A stretch of DNA of 64,000 bases, taken from positions 186,001 to 250,000 of the forward strand of contig NZ_JAJUXI010000012.1 of NCBI RefSeq assembly GCF_021390515.1, written 5' to 3'. Below the pieces are notes generated by a model that had not been told where the DNA came from, searched no databases, and saw nothing but the letters and a program-made list of their open reading frames with translations. This DNA comes from Dyadobacter sp. CY326. GTDB taxonomy: Bacteria; Bacteroidota; Bacteroidia; Cytophagales; Spirosomataceae. Positions 16,404-24,810 of this stretch are shown here, in pieces. The first letter of the stretch is position 1; each line of letters begins with the position of its first letter. Position numbers and translations under genes: made by a program.

Positions 16404-16456
16404 CGGGATGTAGCGCAGCCCGGTAGCGCATCCCGCTTGCAGCGGGAGAGTCGCAA
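16404..16456 (+). pseudogene. tRNA-Pro-like 5' half, cassette 3
   Basis: Identical in structure to the cassette 1 half: D arm GCGC..GCGC, anticodon arm TCCCG-CTTGCAG-CGGGA with anticodon TGC, broken off after GCAA of the T stem. Confidence 0.85.
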
Positions 16457-16470
16457 ACACACTATTAAAG

Positions 16471-16716
16471 ATGAGCTTCGTTGTATACATTTTGTTCAGC
16501 GATTCGCTAGATAAGTTTTATGTGGGACAAACCCAGAACTTAGACAGTAGGCTGAGAATGCATAATGGAAGGCGTGTTAATATTACCGCCAAAGGGGTGC
16601 CTTGGAAATTATTTTATACTTTCGAATGCTCTGATTGTTCAACAGCAATGCAATTAGAAAGTAAACTAAAGAAAAGAGGAATTAAAAGACATTTGCAAGA
16701 CCTCAGTCTGCAATAA
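16471..16716 (+). CDS. small GIY-YIG nuclease domain protein, copy 3 (diverged)
   Basis: An 81-residue protein with five substitutions relative to copies 1 and 2: Gly13 to Asp (SLDKF), Phe38 to Ile (NITAK), an Arg to Cys (DCSTA), Ile to Leu (SKLKK) and a Gly to Ser near the end (LSLQ). The core VYIL, YVGQ and RLRMHN motifs are kept, so it may still be active. It is the copy nearest to the functional tRNA-Pro, whose first base lies 3 nt after its stop codon. The excess of amino-acid changes over copies 1/2 could mean relaxed selection or specialisation. Confidence 0.88.
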   Translation: MSFVVYILFSDSLDKFYVGQTQNLDSRLRMHNGRRVNITAKGVPWKLFYTFECSDCSTAMQLESKLKKRGIKRHLQDLSLQ

Positions 16717-16719
16717 TTT

Positions 16720-16793
16720 CGGGATGTAGCGCAGCCCGGTAGCGCACTAGCATGGGGTGCTAGGGGTCGCAAGTTCGAATCTTGTCATCCCGA
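16720..16793 (+). tRNA. tRNA-Pro (anticodon GGG)
   Basis: A complete cloverleaf: acceptor CGGGATG/CATCCCG (7 of 7 pairs), D arm GCGC..GCGC, anticodon arm CTAGC-ATGGGGT-GCTAG with anticodon GGG, variable loop GGGTC, T arm GCAAG-TTCGAAT-CTTGT, discriminator A. C1-G72 with A73 is the usual bacterial Pro identity. CCA is not encoded. A terminator follows at once. Confidence 0.97.
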
Positions 16794-16795
16794 CA

Positions 16796-16823
16796 AAAGC
16801 CTGGTCATTTGACCGGGCTTTTT
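16796..16823 (+). terminator. terminator after tRNA-Pro and the cassette array
   Basis: Hairpin AAAGCCTGGTC-ATTT-GACCGGGCTTT followed by TTTTT. The stem has a single mismatch (T opposite G). It closes the array transcription unit. Confidence 0.85.
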
Positions 16824-16897
16824 CGGTTTTAAGCGGGTCGTCGGGCATTTGCCGACAACCCGCATTTATTGTCACCGTCTCCCGCGCGTTGTGTAAA

Positions 16898-17590
16898 TCA
16901 ATAATGTACTTGATATACAGGCACTTTGTCGGTGCCGCCGCTCCGCTTTATGATCCAGGAAGATCTTAGAATTAGGGTGTAATATACTTTTCCCAAGACA
17001 ATATCATTTTCTTCAACAAGGACCGAAATGCGCTCTGGCTCCGTGGCATTCTGCGCCTGGCTCAGGCTGACAAAATGCGGCGGAACCTTGTTATCAAGAT
17101 ATCCTTGGACGGGGTAGAATTTTGAACGGGATGCTGACCTGATAATTGCGCTCATGGAACCGGGCAGTTTGAGTTCGACAGTATGACGATCATTGTTCCA
17201 CTGCCAGGAACCGTCACTGGTCAGCCCGAGAAAGGTAACTTCCATATTACTTGGCGTTGGATATGGCATGTTGCCATAGGGTCCCGACCCAAGTACTTCA
17301 TCAATGATAGACTTTTCAAAATGAAAGCTTGTGTTCGGCACAACACTGGTTGCAATGTTGTATTCAACAGCATCGGTGAACGGGAAAAAATTAATGCGTC
17401 GCGTTGTGTCGCCCACCTGGATATGAAGCTGTTCAACCCGCCAATACCGGTTACCAGCAGTTAGAGAATTTACGAATGCATTCTGGTCAACGACCGGTCC
17501 GTTGTTTCCGTCTTGCGGCGGATGATCCTGGAAGTCGCAGGAAAATAGAAGGATTAATAGTGATAAGTAGAGATTTGTACGGTTGATCAT
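16898..17590 (-). CDS. unknown lipoprotein
   Basis: A 230-residue protein with a lipoprotein signal (MINRTNLYLSLLILLFSCDF, cysteine at residue 18). The mature part starts with a short acidic and proline-rich linker (FQDHPPQDGNNGP). A beta-rich domain of no family I recognise follows (RYWRVEQLHIQVGDTTRRI, MEVTFLGLTSDGSWQWNNDRHTVELKLPGSM). Expected on the periplasmic face or the cell surface. It stands alone, convergent with the tRNA-Pro terminator, with a 123-bp gap to the next gene upstream. Confidence 0.7.
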   Translation of the reverse strand: MINRTNLYLSLLILLFSCDFQDHPPQDGNNGPVVDQNAFVNSLTAGNRYWRVEQLHIQVGDTTRRINFFPFTDAVEYNIATSVVPNTSFHFEKSIIDEVLGSGPYGNMPYPTPSNMEVTFLGLTSDGSWQWNNDRHTVELKLPGSMSAIIRSASRSKFYPVQGYLDNKVPPHFVSLSQAQNATEPERISVLVEENDIVLGKVYYTLILRSSWIIKRSGGTDKVPVYQVHY

Positions 17591-17713
17591 AAAATTTGTT
17601 TTCTATTAAAGACATATAAACTTAAATTTTTTGCTGCATATCATTGATCATTTTGTCACACAAGCAGGTGATGGATGCATTATATCCAGTCATAAAAGAC
17701 TCTTGTGTAGTAG

Positions 17714-18103
17714 TTAAGCGATGCTTTGAATCAGCCACTCTCGAACAATTTTGGTTAGGCTGTTTGTACTAGCTTCAATAGCATCCAGGCTTGTAAAACT
17801 TGCTAAGGCTCTATCAGTTGTTTTCCAGACAAGCAGGCCATAGTCCTCATTTATGAGATTTTCCTTTGGCTGCTCTTTGACTTTTGCACCTCGGTGAAAA
17901 ACCAGCTGAATTTGTTTTGGAGGCTGGATTTTCATGGTAATTCTGTCTTCTGTTCCAACAGAATAGTTTGGCCCATTCCACTTAATATTCTCAGTCAGTC
18001 GGCTGTCAGCCTGTAATATAATCTTGCGCAGTGCTTCAATTTCCTTGCGGAGGGGGTGGTTCAACTCGTCTAGGAAAGTAGTAACATCGTGATTTAAAGG
18101 CAT
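17714..18103 (-). CDS. DUF1801-family protein
   Basis: A 129-residue cytosolic protein. The N-terminal half (FLDELNHPLRKEIEALRKIILQAD..LTENIKWNGPNYSV) with the late aromatic/basic strand IQLVFHRGAKVKE matches the DUF1801 (YdhG-like) pattern, a small alpha/beta fold of unknown function. The phrase ENIKWNGPNY is the family's most recognisable block. A single-gene unit. Confidence 0.75.
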   Translation of the reverse strand: MPLNHDVTTFLDELNHPLRKEIEALRKIILQADSRLTENIKWNGPNYSVGTEDRITMKIQPPKQIQLVFHRGAKVKEQPKENLINEDYGLLVWKTTDRALASFTSLDAIEASTNSLTKIVREWLIQSIA

Positions 18104-18266
18104 AATATTTAGGATAACTGGATTGATTTCTCTTACAAACCTTTCAGCAGTGTCATCAGCAATTTTAGAATTTATAATCCGCTTGCTAATGATTTAATGT
18201 TGGTCTGCTGGGTCGTATTTGTGATTAAAACGCTCTGGACTTTCGTTCTGGATTTTGGATATAAAG

Positions 18267-18422
18267 CTACAAAAGCGCTTTCACTGTCAAGCCATCTTCC
18301 TGAGGGAATCCTCCAAATTCGGTTACATACCAGGTGGTCCCCTCCGCAAAGGCAGTTGATGAAAAGAAAGTCAGGAAGAAGAAAAAGCTTTTAATAAAGT
18401 CGATATTCGAAGCCGCCGTGAA
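18267..18422 (-). pseudogene. possible remnant of a secreted protein N-terminus
   Basis: In the 18104-18475 gap the minus strand holds an open stretch with no ATG. It reads a hydrophobic signal-like segment (FFFFLTFFSSTAFA), then EGTTWYVTEFGGFPQEDG, ending at TAG 18267-18269. TWYVT..G...DG resembles the start of secreted beta-helix proteins, but the piece is too short to classify. It could be chance. Confidence 0.3.
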
Positions 18423-18475
18423 CTAAAACATGACTACATTAAGTCACGCGATAATTTTCCATTCAATCCTTTTTT

Positions 18476-19258
18476 ATGAAGCCCAGCTACTTTCAAGATT
18501 TTGTCGATTCATTTTCAAAGACGACTTCATCTGATAATGAATTCCTTGCACTGGCAGCGGGAGGGTCATGGATTGATGGGCGGATGGACCGATTTTCAGA
18601 CATTGACTTGGTCGTTGTGCACCAGTCTCAAACACTTTCTCTTGATCAAAAAAAGGCTCTGGCTGAATCTGCCGGTGATTTGCTTGCATGTTTTACAGGC
18701 GAACATGTTGGCGAACCCAGGTTGTTAATATGCCTGTATGATAATCCAATGTTGCATGTCGATTTAAAATTTGTTCATTTTCACGACATGACTTCAAGAG
18801 TTGAAGATCCGATCATTATCTGGGAGCGCAATAATGTCCTCACCAAATTAATAACTCAATCAGTTGCAGAATTTCCTTACCCTGATTTTCAATGGATTGA
18901 AGACCGCTTCTGGGTTTGGATACATTATGCTGCTGCCAAAATCGGTCGGGGGGAGTTTTTTGAGACAACAACATTTCTCTCCTTTATCCAGCAGACCGTC
19001 TTAGGGCCTTTGGCTTTGATCAAAAACAAGGAACTGCCAAAAGGAGTCAGAAAAATAGAAATGCTGCTTCCGGAGCACGATTTAGAATTGATGAAAAGTA
19101 CTCTGGCGGACCAAAACACAAAGTCGTGCCTGGCTGCTTTACGGAATGCAGTCTACTTTTACCGCACTTTAAGGGAGTCTGTCATGCCGTCATCGATCAA
19201 ATTCAACAACAGGGCAGAACATGCAGTAATGGCTTATCTGTCAGAGATTGCAAACTGA
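18476..19258 (+). CDS. nucleotidyltransferase-fold protein
   Basis: A 260-residue cytosolic protein. The segment LAAGGSWIDGRMDRFSDIDLVVV (about 26-48) contains the nucleotidyltransferase GS-x(10)-D-x-D catalytic pattern (SDIDL), and a third acidic residue is available in MLHVDLKFVHF (about 92-102). The C-terminal part is helical (WIEDRFWVWIHYAAAKIGRGEFFE). The fold is that of aminoglycoside nucleotidyltransferases and of many toxin or housekeeping NTases; substrate and reaction cannot be told. A single gene with no obvious partner. Confidence 0.75.
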   Translation: MKPSYFQDFVDSFSKTTSSDNEFLALAAGGSWIDGRMDRFSDIDLVVVHQSQTLSLDQKKALAESAGDLLACFTGEHVGEPRLLICLYDNPMLHVDLKFVHFHDMTSRVEDPIIIWERNNVLTKLITQSVAEFPYPDFQWIEDRFWVWIHYAAAKIGRGEFFETTTFLSFIQQTVLGPLALIKNKELPKGVRKIEMLLPEHDLELMKSTLADQNTKSCLAALRNAVYFYRTLRESVMPSSIKFNNRAEHAVMAYLSEIAN

Positions 19259-19774
19259 CAATGTATTGATTCCGGCTTCACTGCCGCTAACAGCACCTAC
19301 CTGGCCCTTATGCTTCCTACCGCACATTCAAAGACTGGCGATTCGCTATAAATTGTTGGATTCACAAGGCGTAAATCTTCAAAGACAAAACATCCGCTCA
19401 GGCCAAACAAACTGTATATAATCCTATTTACTTTTGGTTACATGGCTGGAAGATCACATTAAAAAGTGATTAAATGCAGCTGAAATATCCAACAAAAAAA
19501 TGGTTCGATTCTATTTCGGCCACGTTCCCGACATCGATTGCATAAAAAAATATCAGCAAATTCTTGGCCATTTCTGCCTAATATCTAACCTTCCTTCTGC
19601 TGATACAACGAAACAGGAATAAGATAATCAAATTATTCTTTGATTTTTCATATTCAACTCGTCTTGAAATAATCTGAAATTTTCTGGTAATGCTCCATCC
19701 AACCGCATGGGGTCTGCCGCATTTGGAGTTAGATTTTGCATTAATAAATAGAATAATATAAACTGTGATGATGT
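19259..19774. other. gene-free stretch upstream of susC
   Basis: 516 bp without a convincing ORF on either strand. AT-rich in the second half, as expected for a promoter region. A near-match to a -7 box (TTAGATTTTG at about 19732-19741) lies 35-40 nt before the SusC start. No tRNA, hairpin terminator or repeat was noticed. Confidence 0.5.
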
Positions 19775-22700
19775 ATGTTTAGAAAACTACAAAGTGCGTC
19801 GGCCCTGGGGTTGTTGCTCATGTATGGAGTTTTACCACTTGGTAATCAGAAGGTTTATGCAGGAGACCGTCTGAACTTAACAGCGAATTCGGTTGAGTCG
19901 GCGCAGGGAAAAAGCAGCTCTGATGCGGTGATTGATATTTCGGGAAAAGTGACGGGAGATAATGGCGAGGAGCTGCCTGGTGTGAGCATTTTGTTGAAAG
20001 GAACAACGACAGGCGCAACAACGGATGCGAACGGTTTGTACAAACTGACAATCCCTGCCGGAAGCGCGACACTCGTTTTTTCCTACGTCGGTTACGTTAG
20101 TCAGGAAATCGAGGTGAGTAACCGTTCTGTGATTGACGTCAAACTTTCGGCGGATACGAAGGCATTGGAAGAGATCGTGGTGGTGGGTTACGGGACCATG
20201 AAAAAAAGCGATGTAACGGGCGCGATCACTTCGGTTAAAGCGAAGGACATTACAGCGATTCCAACGACCAATGCATTGCGATCACTGCAGGGAAAAGTTT
20301 CGGGAATTGACATTACGCAAAGTTCTGGCCAGCCGGGTGCGGATATCAACATTGTACTGCGTGGAAACCGCTCCTTGAAGGCTGATAATAAGCCACTTGT
20401 GCTGGTGGATGGAATTCCTTACGGTTCCTTTATTGACATTAACCCGACAGACATTGCCTCTATCGAGGTCCTCAAAGATGTCGCTTCAACGGCTATTTAT
20501 GGAACACGCGGCGCGAATGGTGTGATCATCATCACGACGAAAAAAGGCTCGGCAGGGAAGTCCACATTGTCGTTTAATTCTTACGTTTCCATGAACAAAA
20601 AGGCGCTGTATCCGCGCATGATGAATGGTGAGGAATACGCGCAGCAAAAACGCGAAGCTTACCGGACAACCAATGGCGATGTTTACAGGAAAGATGAAGA
20701 CATTTTCCAGGTCACGGAATTGCAATACATTAAGGATAAGCAGTTTGAAGACTGGCAAAGCTATATTTTTCACAATGGCCTGATGCAGAACTATGAGATT
20801 AACCTGACGGGTGGAAGTGAAAAAACGACTTTTTCAACGTCTTTCGGTTACCAAAAAGACAAAGGTTTGCTCCTTAATGACGTTTACCGCAGATTGAATG
20901 GCAAGATTGGCGTCGACCACAAATTGAATGATCGTTTTCGGGTGGGATTAAGCGCCATTTATTCCTACAAAAACCAGGACAAGCGCGACAATCCGCTGAA
21001 TATGGCCAACAAGATCCTTCCCATTGCCAAAGCATTCAATGATGATGGCTCATTAATCCTTAATCCTGCGCCGGGTTACAGCGCGCAGTTTACGCCATTG
21101 GCCGATGAGCAACCGGGCGTTTTTGTAAATAACATTGTCGATAAACGCCTGTTTTCCTCGGCTTACCTGGATGTGAAGATCACAAACGAGCTGTTTTTAA
21201 AATCAACTATTGGATTGGATTTCAGGGACTTCCGTCGTGGATATTACAAAGGTTTCAACACGATTGCGAATGTCGGACGCAATTCCAGTTCGGGTGTGGA
21301 GCTGAACAATTACTTCAATTACACCTGGGAAAACACATTGAATTACAACAAAACCGTTGGCAACCATCAAATCCAGGGCCTTTTGGGAACGAGCTCGCTC
21401 GGGACAAAATTGGAGGAATATACTTCATCGGGAAATAACCAGGCATCACCAATCACGTCTTACCACGATTTGAATTCCAATACAATTTCAAAAGCCATCG
21501 GCAGCCGGCTGCGGGAAACTAAAATCGCCTCGTTTTTTGGAAGGATTAATTACAAACTGAGCAACAAATACATTTTCCAGGCTTCCTTACGCGCAGACGG
21601 ATCTTCGGTGTTGGCGGCTGGAAACAAATGGGGCTATTTCCCTTCGGTTTCCGGGGCATGGCGCGTGATCGAAGAGCCATTTTTGCAGGATAGCAAAATT
21701 GTAAATGACCTCAAATTGCGCGTGAGCTGGGGTAAATCGGGTAATGCGGCCATTGACCCTTATGCAACAAAAGGAGGCTTGGGACTGTCGGCTTATGCAT
21801 TTGGAACCAGCGCTGCCTATGGTTACTGGCCAAGCATCATTCCCAATCCGAACCTGACGTGGGAAACCACAGGAACGTGGAATGCGGGCGTTGACTTTGG
21901 ATTGCTGGGCAATAAAATTTCCGGAACAATCGACCTTTATCGGTCCAGAACGAAGGATTTACTCCTGCCAAGCCTCCTGCCGACGCACACGGGTTACAGC
22001 GAAATCCTCGAAAACATTGGCCAGGTTGAAAACAAAGGCATCGAGCTGGCAATCACTTCTCAAAACATCAACGGAAAAGCATTCAACTGGTCGACTGACT
22101 GGACATTCACTTTGAACCGCGAAAAGATCATCGCCCTTAACAATGGCGTGACGCGCAATGAGGCGAACAGCTGGTTTGTGGGAGAGCCAACAAAAGTGTT
22201 TTTTGATTACAAAAAGATAGGCATATGGCAACTGGGTGAGGAAGATGCAGCATTGAATTTTGGCAAAAACAAACCTGGCGATGTGAAAGTGGCGGACACG
22301 AACGGAAACGGCGTGGTTGACCCCGGCGACCGAACGACATTTTCGCAAGTGCCAAAGTTCTCTTTTGGGGTTAACAATCATTTTGAATACAAAAACTTCG
22401 ACCTGAGTGTCTTCGTTTACGGCCGCATCGGGCATTATATCAATTACGAATACAATGCATCGGCATACAAACCCAGCGCGCTCGAAAATTCCTCAAACGT
22501 GGATTACTGGACACCCGAAAACCCGACCAATGCATTCCCAAGACCTAACAGCTCTTATTCTACGACGAACTATTTGTATCAATCGACGCTGGGTTATGTA
22601 AAAGGCTCTTTTGTGAAGATCCGGGACGTTTCTTTGGGCTACAACATTCCTTCACCGTTGACGAAAAAGATTGGCGTAGGCCGTGTGCGGGTATACGGAA

Positions 22701-22816
22701 CGTTGCAAAACTATTTCACATTCAGCAAGATCAAAGATTATGATCCGGAGCGAGGCGGCGATCTTTCGTTCCCGCTGGTGAAGCAGATGATCTTTGGTGT
22801 AAACATTGATTTTTAA
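19775..22816 (+). CDS. SusC/RagA-family TonB-linked outer-membrane transporter
   Basis: A 1013-residue protein. A signal peptide lies in the first 30 residues (SALGLLLMYGVLPLGNQKVYA). The carboxypeptidase-like domain is at about 50-120 (ISGKVTGDNGEELPGVSILLKGTTTGATTDANG, SYVGYVSQEI). The TonB/plug linker is EEIVVVGYGTMKKSDVTGAI at about 128-148, then the plug with LVDGIPYG and IEVLKDVASTAIYGTRGANGVIIITTKKG, the SusC hallmark. A long barrel ends PLVKQMIFGVNIDF. With the adjacent SusD lipoprotein it forms a bipartite nutrient importer, usually for glycans. The substrate is unknown; no glycoside hydrolase or sigma/anti-sigma pair is directly adjacent, though a secreted Gfo/Idh/MocA oxidoreductase is convergent downstream. 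Confidence 0.97.
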   Translation: MFRKLQSASALGLLLMYGVLPLGNQKVYAGDRLNLTANSVESAQGKSSSDAVIDISGKVTGDNGEELPGVSILLKGTTTGATTDANGLYKLTIPAGSATLVFSYVGYVSQEIEVSNRSVIDVKLSADTKALEEIVVVGYGTMKKSDVTGAITSVKAKDITAIPTTNALRSLQGKVSGIDITQSSGQPGADINIVLRGNRSLKADNKPLVLVDGIPYGSFIDINPTDIASIEVLKDVASTAIYGTRGANGVIIITTKKGSAGKSTLSFNSYVSMNKKALYPRMMNGEEYAQQKREAYRTTNGDVYRKDEDIFQVTELQYIKDKQFEDWQSYIFHNGLMQNYEINLTGGSEKTTFSTSFGYQKDKGLLLNDVYRRLNGKIGVDHKLNDRFRVGLSAIYSYKNQDKRDNPLNMANKILPIAKAFNDDGSLILNPAPGYSAQFTPLADEQPGVFVNNIVDKRLFSSAYLDVKITNELFLKSTIGLDFRDFRRGYYKGFNTIANVGRNSSSGVELNNYFNYTWENTLNYNKTVGNHQIQGLLGTSSLGTKLEEYTSSGNNQASPITSYHDLNSNTISKAIGSRLRETKIASFFGRINYKLSNKYIFQASLRADGSSVLAAGNKWGYFPSVSGAWRVIEEPFLQDSKIVNDLKLRVSWGKSGNAAIDPYATKGGLGLSAYAFGTSAAYGYWPSIIPNPNLTWETTGTWNAGVDFGLLGNKISGTIDLYRSRTKDLLLPSLLPTHTGYSEILENIGQVENKGIELAITSQNINGKAFNWSTDWTFTLNREKIIALNNGVTRNEANSWFVGEPTKVFFDYKKIGIWQLGEEDAALNFGKNKPGDVKVADTNGNGVVDPGDRTTFSQVPKFSFGVNNHFEYKNFDLSVFVYGRIGHYINYEYNASAYKPSALENSSNVDYWTPENPTNAFPRPNSSYSTTNYLYQSTLGYVKGSFVKIRDVSLGYNIPSPLTKKIGVGRVRVYGTLQNYFTFSKIKDYDPERGGDLSFPLVKQMIFGVNIDF

Positions 22817-22866
22817 TCATTCAGACAACTGAATTGATCTATCGAATTTTTAAAACAGACATTCCA

Positions 22867-24549
22867 ATGAAAATCAAAATAGCAACCTTCATCATGGCTA
22901 TCGCGCTTGCCGGACTCACGTCTTGCGAGGATTATCTTGCCGAAACCAATAAAAGCGGACTTACAGAAGATCCGTTCCTCAATACAGAATTAGGAATAAC
23001 AGCTGCCGTAAATGCCTCTTATTCAGGCACAAGATTATGGTATGGCAAAGAATTTCCATCCGCATTCGCTGAAACCGGAACAGATCTTTTCTTGCGCGGC
23101 GGCGACAACAAAGCCAACCAGATTTCAGATTACACGGTCGACTTAAACGGCGCGCAGACCAATTTGAAAGATTATTGGGCGCATTTGTACAAAGCGCTTA
23201 ACACGTGCAACACCGCATTGAAACTGCTTCCGTCGCCGTTGATCAGTGAGGCTTTGAACAAACAATATGAAGGTGAAGTGCGCTTCCTGCGGGCACATTA
23301 CTTGTGGCTCATTACGGAAACCTGGGGTGATGTGGTGCTTTCCACGGAACCAACAACGGGCATTGTAACAACCGCCAAAAGATCGAGTGTTGAAGATTTT
23401 TACAAAGTCATTTTTGAAGATCTGGACATTGCGATTGCAAATCTGGCACCCGCCAAATCCACAAATGGACGCATTACGCAGGATGTGGCAAAGGCTTTTA
23501 AAGCAAGAATGTCGCTTACCCGAGCCAGCACGACGAACAATGCAGAGCTGTATGCACAGGCAGCGACATTGGCAAAAGAGGTGATCGCATCTGGCCGTTA
23601 TACATTGTTTTCTGACTTCAAATCGCTTTGGGACATGAAAAATTCGGAAGGCGGCGCGAATTCGGAAGTGGTGTATTATGTCAATTACACCAATGACGAC
23701 ACCATGAATGGTGATTACGACCCAGCAGCCGGCAAGGGCAACAACAGTCATTTACACTTTGTGATGGTGTACGACAAACAGCCTGGCATGGAGCGTTCCG
23801 TGGCTTATGGCCGTCCTTACCAGCGTTACGTTCCTACTTTGCATCTGCTGGACTTGTTCAATGAAAAAGTGGATCAGCGTTACGACGGGACTTTTCAAAC
23901 CGTTTGGAAAGCCAATATGGCAAATTTGAAAGCAGGAACGGTGAATGGTTATCCACAAATGGCGCTTGGTGACACGTCCATGTTATTCCTGAAAACAGTC
24001 GCCACACCAGCGCAAACTGCCAAAGCAGCAGGCCGTTACAAGATTTTTGACCGAAATACAATGTATAAGGAAGATGGTTCGCTTTTGCTGAGGTCACAAT
24101 TTATCCAAATGAGCAAGTTCATGGACCCAACGCGATTGACGGCAAACCAGGAATGGAGCTCCCGCGACGGCTTTGTAATCCGCATTGCGGAAATGTATCT
24201 AATCGTTGCAGAAGCTTTAATGAAATCGAACCCGGCCGAGGCATTGAAATACATGAATGATCTTCGCAAAAAACGCGCAATCCCAGGCAAAGAAGCCGCC
24301 ATGGAAATCACCGCAAAAGACCTGAACATTGACTTCATCCTGGACGAACGCGCACGCGAGCTCGCCGGAGAATTGTTCCGCTGGTACGACCTGAAACGAA
24401 CAGGAAAATTGGTCAGCTACGTCCAAAAATACAATATGGACGCAAAAGCAAACATCAAGGAAACACACCTGATCCGCCCCATCCCCCAAGTGCAACTAGA
24501 CGCAATCACAAATAAGGAAGAATTCAAGCAAAACCCCGGATACAATTAA
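22867..24549 (+). CDS. SusD/RagB-family nutrient-binding lipoprotein
   Basis: A 560-residue lipoprotein starting at ATG 22867 (MKIKIATFIMAIALAGLTSCEDYL, lipobox cysteine at residue 20). The alternative upstream start at 22834 would bury the signal. The SusD pattern is clear: TPR-like helical repeats (LKDYWAHLYKALNTCNTALKLL; LRAHYLWLITETWGDVVL; VAKAFKARMSL) and the C-terminal RIAEMYLIVAEALMKSNPAEALKYMNDLRKKRAIPG with FILDERARELAGELFRWYDLKRTGKL. It forms the surface lid of the SusC transporter encoded 50 nt upstream. Confidence 0.97.
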   Translation: MKIKIATFIMAIALAGLTSCEDYLAETNKSGLTEDPFLNTELGITAAVNASYSGTRLWYGKEFPSAFAETGTDLFLRGGDNKANQISDYTVDLNGAQTNLKDYWAHLYKALNTCNTALKLLPSPLISEALNKQYEGEVRFLRAHYLWLITETWGDVVLSTEPTTGIVTTAKRSSVEDFYKVIFEDLDIAIANLAPAKSTNGRITQDVAKAFKARMSLTRASTTNNAELYAQAATLAKEVIASGRYTLFSDFKSLWDMKNSEGGANSEVVYYVNYTNDDTMNGDYDPAAGKGNNSHLHFVMVYDKQPGMERSVAYGRPYQRYVPTLHLLDLFNEKVDQRYDGTFQTVWKANMANLKAGTVNGYPQMALGDTSMLFLKTVATPAQTAKAAGRYKIFDRNTMYKEDGSLLLRSQFIQMSKFMDPTRLTANQEWSSRDGFVIRIAEMYLIVAEALMKSNPAEALKYMNDLRKKRAIPGKEAAMEITAKDLNIDFILDERARELAGELFRWYDLKRTGKLVSYVQKYNMDAKANIKETHLIRPIPQVQLDAITNKEEFKQNPGYN

Positions 24550-24552
24550 CAA

Positions 24553-24636
24553 AATCCCGGAGGATGAAAGGTCGGTAAGGGAGATAGTTCAACAAGCCGG
24601 GCAAGAATCCCGGAGGGATGAAATATCGGTAGAAAA
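24553..24636 (+). repeat. two degenerate copies of a CCCGGAGG.ATGAAA..TCGGTA repeat
   Basis: AATCCCGGAGGATGAAAGGTCGGTA begins at 24553 (described here as two blocks, AATCCCGGAGG and ATGAAAGGTCGGTA), and a close copy begins at 24606 with period 53. The copies lie just after the susD stop. Similar short intergenic repeats occur in Bacteroidota genomes in my recollection, unchecked. Confidence 0.55.
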
Positions 24637-24756
24637 CAATAGTTAGATAATTGGAAAAAATAGATAGAAGCATTCATGTATGCAAACAATGCGCCACGGC
24701 TACGATATGGCAGTCAAATGTAATTGAATAGCAAAATATAAGATACTTAAAAAGCA

Positions 24757-24791
24757 AAAGCCAGATCACGACATCATCGCGGTCTGGCTTT
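24757..24791. terminator. bidirectional terminator between susD and the oxidoreductase gene
   Basis: Arms AAAGCCAGA (24757-24765) and TCTGGCTTT (24783-24791) are perfect. A-rich sequence on the left and T's on the right allow use from either side; the two neighbouring genes converge here. Confidence 0.7.
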
Positions 24792-24810
24792 CGCTATAAA
24801 CTCATAAACG

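Larger units (their letters stand above)
15771..16719 (+). repeat. three tandem 316-317 bp cassettes: tRNA 5' half plus GIY-YIG ORF
   Basis: Units at 15771-16086 (316 bp), 16087-16403 (317 bp) and 16404-16719 (316 bp) each contain, in order: 53 nt that read as the 5' part of a tRNA-Pro-like gene, about 14 nt (ACACACTATTAAA plus one base), an 81-codon GIY-YIG ORF, and 3-4 nt. The array ends exactly where a complete tRNA-Pro(GGG) gene begins at 16720, so the tRNA's 5' half forms a fourth, diverged copy of the tRNA segment. Units differ from each other at only a small number of positions, so the duplications are recent or the copies are homogenised. Confidence 0.95.

Noticed and set aside
15838..16716. 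Reading the small GIY-YIG ORFs as UvrC
   Set aside because: They have 81 residues and lack the UVR, RNase H-like and helix-hairpin-helix parts of UvrC.
15771..16719. CRISPR-like array
   Set aside because: The repeat unit is over 300 bp, has coding content and no short unique spacers.
18197..18394. 65-codon plus-strand frame upstream of the nucleotidyltransferase
   Set aside because: Low-complexity basic product with no pattern; the opposite strand gives a more meaningful signal-peptide remnant.
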